From contig JAEHOE010000003.1 in NCBI GenBank assembly GCA_016858145.1, forward strand, positions 310,001-374,000: a DNA stretch of 64,000 nucleotides. The letters run 5' to 3'. The position numbers were made by a program, and so were the translations under genes. The notes under the pieces are model-generated. The model was not told the origin of the DNA and ran no database searches. It saw only the letters and a list, made by a program, of their open reading frames with translations. The stretch is from Edaphochlamys debaryana (taxonomy: Eukaryota > Chlorophyta > Chlorophyceae > Chlamydomonadales). Of this stretch, positions 61,001 through 64,000 are shown piece after piece. Each line of letters begins with the position of its first letter. Position 1 is the stretch's first letter.

Positions 61001-63882
61001 AGGTCATACGGTGTGCCTTGCCTTGCCTCAGCTTGACGTCGTCTTGCCCCACCCCTTTCCCACCCCTCTTCCCCCTACCCCCCCCCGCCCCAGGTCCAGG
61101 CCGCGCCCCCCGAGGAGGCCGTGGCGGTGGCCCTCGCGCCGCTGGGCCCCGGCGCCCCGCCCGAGGGCGGCCCCGGGGGCGCCCACGGCCCCCGCTACTG
61201 CGCTGCGGTGTGGCGGCTGGCGCTGCAGCTCATGCGGCGGCAGGGGCGGCTGCTGGGGGGGTGGCGGGGCGCGGGGCCGGAGCTGGAGCAGGTCCACGCG
61301 GCGCTGCAGGTGGGGTGGGGGGTGGAGTGGGGGAGGGGGGGCGGAGGGAGGGGGGGAGGGGCTGCTGGCAGTCCCCTGGCACTGGCCGGGCGTGCCCCCC
61401 CCTCCCACACTGCTATTCCCTGCGGGGATGGGGTGGAGCAGCGAGAGCGCTGGTCCAGGAAGCGGGTCTGGCGGTGAGGGCGACGGGGGGAGGGGCTGGT
61501 GGAGAAGGGGCGGTTGTTGGAATGGGGATGGCCAGGATGTGTAAACAGGACGCGGTTGCGGCTGCTGGGGGCGCTCACCCCGCCCCTTCCCGCCCCACAC
61601 CCTCCAGGTGGGCACCCGCGCCCTTGCCCCCGGCACCTCGGCCGCCCGCACCCTCACGCCGCAGCACCGCTCCTCCGCCCCCGCCGTGGCGGCCGCCGCC
61701 TCGCTGCAGCCCCCGCACGCCCGCACCGCCGCCGCCGTGCTGCGCGTGTGGCTGGGGTCGCGCTGGCTGCTGGGCCACGTGCGGCCGCCGCCCGAGGCAG
61801 GCGGAGCGGCGGCTGGAGGGGCGGGGGGTGGTGCAGCGGGGGCGGTGGGAGGAGCAGGAGGGGTGGGAGGAGCGGGGGCCGGGCCGCTCCGCGGCCCGGC
61901 GGCGGCGGCGGCGATGCTGTACGCGGGCGCGGCGGGCGCGGCAGCGGGGGCGGCGGGAGGGGCGGGAGGAGGAGGAGGAGCGGCGGCGGCGGGGGGTGGT
62001 GCCGGGGTCGGCACGGTGCTGCGGCCGGAGGAGCAGGAGCCGGCGGTGGTGAGTGGGGGTCGTGATGGGGGCTGCCTGTGAGAGAGGCTGCTCGTGTTCA
62101 GCCGCGGGAACTTCAGCTCGGCACAAAGCGACAAAGTGAGCGGGGGGGGTCCGGTCGAGCGGGGTCCTGAACCCTGAGTCCCCCTTGCAGCCCCAGGCCC
62201 GCCACACGCCAGGCCTAGGGCCATGTCCTTACCCTTCCCCCCCCTCCTCCCCTCTCCTCCCCTCTCTTCCCCTCTCTTCCCCACGTCTCTTTCCCCCCCA
62301 GGCCCTGCTGGTCGACGACATCTGCCGCCTCAACCGCATCTCCCCCGCTCTGGCCACCGACTGCATCCGGGACAACACCGCCCGCTACCCGCCCAGGACC
62401 CTGGCGCCGGCGGCAGCGGCGGCGGCGGCGGGGGCGGCAGCGGGGGCGGCAGCAGCGGGGGCGGCAGGTGCGTGTACGAGGTGTGGGCTCGCAGTGCAGT
62501 GCGTGGCAGCTTGATGGCTTCATGGCAGGATGCGAGCATGGGCCCGCCGCCGTTGCGTTTCCACAGTTACGTAGGGGTAAGCGTGGGGTGTCCACGGCTC
62601 AAGCGACTGACCTCCACGACGCTTGCCCTCCCCCCCTCCCCGCAGCCGGCTCCGGCGCCGGGCCCAGCACCGCCGCGCCGCCGCCCCTCCCTGCGGCGCC
62701 CTCCGCGCCCCCCCTGCTGGGCGGCTGCTCCGCGCTGCTGTCCGCGGGGGAGGTGGGGCGGCTCAACACGCTCGACGGCTTCGTGACGGCGCTGGGGGAG
62801 CACGTGCGGGCGGACCCGGGGGCCAAGGCGGTGAGGCGGGGGGGGGGGGGGGAGAGGGGAGTTGGGGCGCGAGGGGGCGGCGGGACGGGTTGGAAGAGGG
62901 GCGTGGGAGGTGGTGTGGAGGGGTCGGGTGCGGCCCGGGTGCCGGGGTGCTACGGACCATGGTTGATAGTGGACCGCAACCCTACCCACTCTCCCGCCCA
63001 CCCCTCCCCCACCAGGTCCTGTCCGTGCTGCAGCCCCGGCTGCCCCCACTCAACGACAAGCTCCTGCGCTTCCTGCACAAGCACCGGGGGGCGCTGGGGG
63101 GGGCACCGGGGGGGCCAGTGGGCGCCACGCGGGAGGCGCTGGCGGCAAAGCTGGTGGGGGGGGGGGGTATCGCGGGGGAGAGGGAGGGAGGGAGGGGGGA
63201 GGGAGAAGAGGAGGGGGCAGATGCGGTGTGGCTGTGGAAGCGGCCGGCCGAGACGAGCGGAGGGCCTGGGGCCTGGGCGCACTGGAGTGCCGAAGGACGA
63301 GGCCGGCAGGCGTGGGCTCGAGCCCATGGCTGGCGTCCTGCGGAGCAGGCGGGGGGGGGGGGGGGCGCCGGCTGGAGCACTTAACACGTGCCCCGGCTCA
63401 GGCGTCACAGCCCGCTCGTCGCCCCGTACACCCTCCGCCCTCCTACCCCTCCCCACCCCCCACCCCACCCCCAGGTCCGAGACTTCAACGCCCCCGACCT
63501 GGACGCCCTCAGGGCCGCGCACCTGCCCTGGGCCCCGGCGCCCGGGGGCACCAAGGCAACCAAGGTGGGGGCACGTGGGGGTGCGGATCGAAGGGGCGCG
63601 TCGGAGCATCTGCGCCTTCGCCTCGCGGGGCCCTCTGTCGCCGGCCTCTCTGCCCTCCGCAACCCTCCGCTCCCTCTCCCGCTTCCTCTTCCCACCGACC
63701 CTCCCTCCTCCCCCAATGTCCTCCCCAAACCTCCACCCCCACCCCCCCCTCCCCCCCAGGCCGCCGAGCTGGCCGAGTGGCTGGCGGAGCACCAGGGGGA
63801 GTACCTGGAGCAGCAGGGGCAGGCGCTGGGGGGGGGCCGGCGGGCGAGGGCCCACTGGCGGGACATGATGATGTTCTGGTGA
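40478..63882 (+). CDS. giant multi-exon gene, about 3,472-residue protein of unknown function
   Basis: Not recognised. Fifty-one exons chain with consistent phase from the ATG at 40478 to TGA at 63880-63882: 40478-40532, 40625-40848, 41030-41507, 41706-42040, 42348-42430, 43188-43493, 43651-43932, 44132-44198, 44417-44466, 44736-44919, 45095-45274, 45779-46309, 46517-46638, 47004-47094, 47293-47617, 47803-48050, 48253-48660, 49007-49117, 49391-49463, 49657-49694, 49882-49950, 50191-50301, 50484-50585, 50983-51146, 51347-51502, 51728-51799, 52074-52166, 52378-52520, 52831-53651, 54349-54449, 54713-54868, 55136-55208, 55396-55506, 55830-55986, 56153-56484, 56671-56787, 57160-57242, 57528-57647, 57830-57921, 58178-58440, 58677-59157, 59423-59555, 59798-60077, 60234-60872, 61094-61309, 61608-62048, 62302-62467, 62646-62830, 63016-63153, 63475-63564 and 63760-63882. 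Visible: a basic N-terminus (KRPD...AAKRHR, nuclear-signal-like), CDCEAC near residue 1370, an acidic DE/Tyr stretch, a SUMO-interaction-like FPLIVLDDSDDD near 1728, Gly-Ser repeats, and many short Ala/Leu helices suggestive of a scaffold. It may be more than one gene, but no break in phase forces that. Confidence 0.6.
42431..42930. repeat. GGGGAGGGGCAGGAGA minisatellite in an intron
   Basis: About 30 units of 10-16 bases based on AGAGGGGAGGGGCAGG, with GTGAGG and GTGCAG variants, fill much of the intron 42431-43187 of the giant gene. Purine-only on one strand, it has dense G-runs that could form quadruplex or triplex structures. Diverged units continue to about 43080. Confidence 0.9.
44496..44540 (+). 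repeat. recurrent intron motif, copy 1 (45 bases)
   Basis: The 45 bases beginning GGTGTTTGAAGCTGATAAGC are repeated exactly at 50603-50647 in another intron of the same gene. Shorter relatives (core TGCTGAGCGGGATCGCGCC or its complement) sit in at least nine more introns. Both long copies follow closely after the G-run at the 5' splice site. Confidence 0.85.
44620..44705 (+). repeat. 21-base tandem repeat in an intron
   Basis: Four exact copies of CCATCGTTGATGCCCCCTCCC lie in the intron 44467-44735, shortly before the 3' splice site. Confidence 0.9.
46643..46682. repeat. poly-G tract at a 5' splice site
   Basis: Twenty-nine G in a row, then one C and ten more G, begin four bases into the intron 46639-47003. 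Length in such tracts is prone to sequencing error. Confidence 0.8.
50603..50647 (+). repeat. recurrent intron motif, copy 2 (45 bases)
   Basis: Exact match to 44496-44540, in the intron 50586-50982. The same intron holds a weaker relative near 50735 (TGTTTGCAACTGAGCGGGAT). Confidence 0.85.
56213..56283 (+). repeat. in-frame GGATCC/GGATCT repeat encoding Gly-Ser
   Basis: Repeated GGATCCGGATCTGG units encode a (Gly-Ser)n stretch in one exon of the giant gene. The same units recur in two other exons (about 47936-47950; 58877-58895 and 59004-59052), always giving flexible Gly-Ser linkers. Confidence 0.85.
57971..58032. repeat. 62-base poly-G run in an intron
   Basis: An unbroken run of 62 G lies in the intron 57922-58177. 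The true length may differ from the assembly. Confidence 0.75.
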
Positions 63883-64000
63883 AGGGGGCGAAGGGGAGGG
63901 GGTGAAAGGCATCAACGAAGCGCAGCGCTTGGTTGAGGGGCGTAGGGCGTGGTCGCGAACTACGGGGAGGGGGCTGGGGAGGGCCTCGGCAGGCGCGGAT
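63883..64000 (+). other. start of the 3' UTR of the giant gene
   Basis: The 118 bases after the TGA have no TGTAA signal and no new gene; the transcript end is outside the window. Confidence 0.4.

Overview
The window is nuclear DNA from a green alga of the Chlamydomonas/volvocine type. This rests on the very high GC content, the many short GC-rich introns with gtgag/cag borders, UGUAA-type polyadenylation signals after several genes, Ala/Gly/Pro-rich low-complexity insertions, and the gene families present. The species is not identified. All gene models were built by hand from splice signals and reading phase. Each closes in frame across every exon, but none has been checked against transcripts.

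Layout from left to right. (1) <1-1791, minus: 5' part of a Tyr-rich low-complexity protein. (2) 2479-4501, plus: organelle-type UMP kinase, 5 exons. (3) 6204-10387, minus: a 617-residue secretory-type protein with a signal anchor, a Cys-rich EGF-like segment, a methyltransferase-like region and a glycosyltransferase-like C-terminal half, 10 exons. (4) 10886-11809: a large inverted repeat whose arms carry the first-exon end of a short-chain dehydrogenase/reductase gene, lying in the divergent promoter interval. (5) 12199-14457, plus: SLC25-type carrier resembling peroxisomal carriers. (6) 14477-35452: a tandem duplication with two ABCC/MRP-type transporter genes, 17612-23937 and 28842-35168, each predicted to encode the same 1318-residue protein. 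The two copies are almost identical through exons and introns but diverge in the 3' UTR and in one upstream patch. Between them lie an older diverged copy of the flank, a cluster of TATTAATA palindromes and a minisatellite. (7) 36930-40170, minus: a 937-residue protein with a C-terminal MYND-like zinc finger. (8) 40478-63882, plus: one very large gene, modelled as 51 phase-consistent exons encoding about 3,472 residues. It is not recognised and carries a SUMO-interaction-like motif and Gly-Ser repeats.

The genes do not form an obvious pathway. UMP kinase would act in plastid pyrimidine/RNA metabolism, the SLC25 protein in organelle metabolite exchange, and the ABCC pair in membrane export or uptake; HLA3-type inorganic-carbon transport is one possibility suggested by size and architecture. 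Gene pairs 1/2, 3/5 and 7/8 are divergent and may share promoter regions. The strongest candidates for undescribed biology are the gene-fragment hairpin locus, the mosaic identity of the ABCC pair, and a short sequence family recurring in both orientations at intron ends of the giant gene.
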